A stretch of 6,905 nucleotides of DNA from Prevotella sp. (GTDB lineage: Bacteria; Bacteroidota; Bacteroidia; Bacteroidales; Bacteroidaceae): positions 1 to 6,905 of the forward strand of contig JAFPAS010000131.1 of assembly GCA_017424205.1 (NCBI GenBank). Direction: 5' to 3'. The notes under the pieces were generated by a model. The model was not told the DNA's origin and did not search any database. It was given only the letters and a program-made list of their open reading frames with translations. Made by a program: the position numbers and the translations under genes. Positions 5,077 to 6,905 of this stretch are shown piece after piece; positions within the stretch are counted from its first letter, which is position 1; the number at the start of each line of letters is the position of its first letter.

Positions 5077-5543
5077 AGGGCAAAAGTCCATAACACAATG
5101 CCTTATTATTTGATAAATAAATTAAAAACAAACCGCCTATTATCGGCTCAAGAGCAAAATATTATAATTTGCTATTTACCCAACTTTATTTGTTATTTAA
5201 GTCTGTGTCGTATCATATATTTGTAGAAACCGAAATAGAATACGCAATTACTACATATCTGTAACAACAATATCCCATATTTCCTTCACTGATAACGATA
5301 CATACCTGTAACAGCAAAATTTGCATAAAAATGGTATACGCCTCACATTATAAATATATATAAAGCACTACTCTACGTCTATTATTTACAGAGCATTCGC
5401 ACAGAATAACAGTTTTCATCATATATTTATAAAACGTCATGGCAAAAGTGTTCTAATTGTGAAGTATTTTTGTCTAAAAACCCCTTACTTTGTTAATTAT
5501 TTTTAATTTGCCGTCCAAACAATTACTTTTTACTTTTTAATGC
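5077..5543. other. AT-rich intergenic stretch without a recognisable gene
   Basis: No ORF with a plausible start, codon use or family resemblance is visible. The only items noted are a 19-nt direct repeat (5252-5270 and 5299-5317) and an isolated TAnnTTTG match, TATATTTG (5216-5223). The nearest TTG to that match (5190-5192) is 23 nt upstream, longer than the usual 19-21. An 11-nt phrase, CATAACACAAT (5089-5099), recurs at 5675-5685. Confidence 0.6.
5252..5317. repeat. 19-nt imperfect direct repeat, possible operator pair
   Basis: TACATATCTGTAACAACAA (5252-5270) and TACATACCTGTAACAGCAA (5299-5317) match at 17 of 19 positions, start to start 47 bp. They lie about 230-300 bp upstream of the promoter of the secreted-protein gene. 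A binding-site role is conjecture. Confidence 0.45.
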
Positions 5544-5574
5544 TTGGCTATATCATTATTATATAGTAATTTTG
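5544..5574 (+). promoter_or_regulatory. Bacteroidota-type promoter for the secreted-protein gene
   Basis: TTG (5544-5546) is followed after exactly 20 nt by TAATTTTG (5567-5574), then CACACC. Both boxes and the spacing match the Bacteroidota primary-sigma consensus TTG-N19-21-TAnnTTTG. Transcription should start near 5580-5583. The first ATG with a signal-peptide ORF is 5873, giving a leader of about 290 nt. Confidence 0.85.
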
Positions 5575-5580
5575 CACACC

Positions 5581-5872
5581 GAAACAAATATAAACATTCA
5601 TTTCACTAACAAATTAAAACAAATCTGGCGAGTGCCTCTGCTTTATGGCATCACTCACAGCATTGTTTCCAAGGCATAACACAATCAGATTATAGTCATC
5701 ACACCAATCACTAACTTACGATGCTGGCTATGAATCTGATGCATAGAAAATCCACATACGCATTAAGGAAATTCAGAGTACTGCGGTATTGATATCGCAG
5801 AACTAAGGATAACTCCTCCGCTGTGTTATTTTTACCAGACAGAAGAATAGAAACAATTAAAAAGATAAAGCA
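5581..5872 (+). promoter_or_regulatory. Long structured 5' leader of the secreted-protein gene
   Basis: Between the promoter and the ATG at 5873 I can read three hairpins. L1 is GAGTG (5630-5634) with CACTC (5652-5656), extended by CC/GG. L2 is ATCAGATTATAG (5684-5695) with 5728-5740, 12 bp with one bulged G, and an inner CATC/GATG. L3 is CTGCGGTA-TTGA-TATCGCAG (5781-5800), 8 bp including one G-U, extended by AGT/ACT beyond an A-A mismatch. The final 40 nt before the ATG are A-rich and open. I do not recognise a known riboswitch class. A regulatory role is inferred from leader length and structure only. Confidence 0.5.
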
Positions 5873-6905
5873 ATGTTAAAGAAACTATTAACAACATTTA
5901 TCGTACTTGCAGCCACTGCCACAGCATGGGCTCAGGGATGGAAGGTCACTTATGACAAGGAAGGCGCAAGAGCGACAATAACCACAGGCGAGCAGACTTT
6001 CGAAGAGGTCATAGCTAACATCAAAACACAGGCACCAACAGTGCAGTATGTCATTCTGCCTGACGGAATGAAAAAGGAAGAGGTTAACAGTATAGCCAAA
6101 GCAAACGGCTTTGACGTTGCAGTATCAAAAAACGAGGCAACAACGACTGAGACAAAGTGGGTGTATACATACAACGGCGAGGAGTTCATATATGAAGGAA
6201 CTCCTACCACTACTGATGGCGTATCAACTGCTAACGTAAAAGTACTTGTTGACTTGACAGAAACAAAATTCAGCTATACTTTAAACAGTCAACCATACAA
6301 CGGCATTGTATTCTTCGATCCACAAGGCAACTGCTATGGTGTGCAAAACGCTAACGATGTATTCGCCCTTACTAAGATAAAACAAGGCTATACATATAAC
6401 GACAACGGCAGCATCAAGGTATATACTGGTGCTACAAGAACGGACGCCAATGGCAAAATATACGGTAATACTGGCGAAATGCTTCCGCTCACTACCACAA
6501 CAACTGCGCCATGGATATACAAGGATTCAAACTGGCCTAATCCCACATGCATCTATGAAGGCGAATATATCGCAAGAACAAACGGTAATGTTGGCGGTAC
6601 TTTCTATGAACTGAAAAAGGTTACGGCAACAGCGGAGAATCCCGTGTACACTTATGATAATGATAAAAAATTACATATAGGCGAAGTAACAGAATCTGGA
6701 AATCAATACAATAAGACTTACACCGCTACAATTGGCAATCAAATCATTACCGTATATCTTAAAACATCTGGTGATTATTATTATTACACTAAAGACGGAG
6801 AGAACCACATATATCGTGTAGAATGGGGAAAAATTATTTACACAAAACTTGACGGCACAGGCCAATATGCATGTGAAGAAGGAACTACTGTATATAACGT
6901 AGCAC
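5873..6905 (+). CDS. Secreted Tyr/Thr-rich protein of unknown function (3' end beyond window)
   Basis: The frame opens with ATG at 5873 and runs without a stop to the window edge, giving 344 visible residues. The N-terminus MLKKLLTTFIVLAATATAWA-Q is a classical Sec signal peptide: two lysines, a hydrophobic core and an AWA-type cleavage site before QGW. No lipobox Cys is present. The mature part is rich in Tyr, Thr, Asn, Gly and Lys and looks all-beta. Aromatic strands recur, for example KWVYTYNGEEFIYEG, PWIYKDSNWP...CIYEG and YYYYTKDGENHIYRVEW. Residues 38-85 (TGEQTFEEV...VILPDGMKKEEV...) may form a small separate alpha/beta N-terminal module. No catalytic motif is evident. It is most likely an exported or surface protein. 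It is monocistronic from the left, with its own promoter and a long leader. Codon use is more AT-rich than in the ABC genes. Confidence 0.85.
   Translation, partial: MLKKLLTTFIVLAATATAWAQGWKVTYDKEGARATITTGEQTFEEVIANIKTQAPTVQYVILPDGMKKEEVNSIAKANGFDVAVSKNEATTTETKWVYTYNGEEFIYEGTPTTTDGVSTANVKVLVDLTETKFSYTLNSQPYNGIVFFDPQGNCYGVQNANDVFALTKIKQGYTYNDNGSIKVYTGATRTDANGKIYGNTGEMLPLTTTTTAPWIYKDSNWPNPTCIYEGEYIARTNGNVGGTFYELKKVTATAENPVYTYDNDKKLHIGEVTESGNQYNKTYTATIGNQIITVYLKTSGDYYYYTKDGENHIYRVEWGKIIYTKLDGTGQYACEEGTTVYNVA

Noticed and set aside
4898..5226. Overlapping ORFs on both strands (77 and 82 codons)
   Set aside because: They cover the REP-like repeats and the interrupted palindrome. One begins with TTG, neither has a leader or family resemblance, and remnants of a transposase could not be supported.
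5439..5456. Tiny ORF starting ATGGCAAAAG
   Set aside because: It has only five codons before TAA, with nothing to indicate a leader peptide for a following gene.
5585..5592. Minus-strand TATATTTG match to the -7 promoter element
   Set aside because: There is no TTG at 19-21 nt upstream and no leftward gene. Such matches arise by chance in AT-rich DNA.
5808..5836. ATAAC...GTTAT plus T-run as a leader terminator
   Set aside because: The 5-bp A/T-rich stem is too weak for an intrinsic terminator and lies just upstream of the start of a gene expected to be expressed.

Overview
The window looks like a chromosomal segment from Bacteroidota, most likely a Prevotella-type genome. The evidence is two close matches to the Bacteroidota promoter -7 element (TAnnTTTG), A-rich leaders without Shine-Dalgarno sites, moderately GC-rich genes beside AT-rich intergenic DNA, and intergenic repeat families (CTAG arrays, REP-like palindromes) familiar from that group. 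The genus is an inference; no RNA gene or phylogenetic marker is present.

Layout. Positions 1-90 are the last codons of an unidentified + strand gene. Positions 91-200 hold a 9-bp-period CTAG array. Positions 305-2448 encode a two-gene ABC-2 exporter (ATPase, then permease, 11 bp apart). A strong hairpin terminator at 2454-2500 lies between it and a convergent HIT-family hydrolase (2526-2951, minus strand). A second CTAG array (2998-3078) lies between the HIT gene and a divergent unidentified + strand gene (3151-4266). That gene's product has a helical N-terminal half and what look like OB/cold-shock-like beta modules. The apparent HIT promoter (3092-3099) would place array 2 inside the HIT mRNA leader.

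Positions 4267-5872 have no convincing protein gene but are full of structure. There are two long inverted-repeat pairs in crossed order (A-B ... A'-B') around a potential three-way-junction fold (4398-4503), ATCCGTG repeats with 19-nt spacing, and tandem hairpins ending in a very strong terminator (4716-4801) with a possible antiterminator pairing. These are followed by an inverted pair of REP-like palindromes (4830-4976), an AT-rich stretch with a 19-nt direct repeat, and a textbook promoter (TTG-N20-TAATTTTG, 5544-5574). That promoter drives a roughly 290-nt structured leader in front of a secreted, Tyr/Thr-rich protein starting at 5873 and running off the right edge.

Functionally, the only clear partnership is the ATPase/permease exporter. 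The HIT protein and its divergent neighbour share an intergenic region but no evident pathway. The best candidates for something undescribed are the structured block at 4281-4801, the long leader of the secreted protein, and the CTAG arrays, whose units run in near-mirror order. All RNA-structure statements come from reading complementarity by eye, not from folding calculations.
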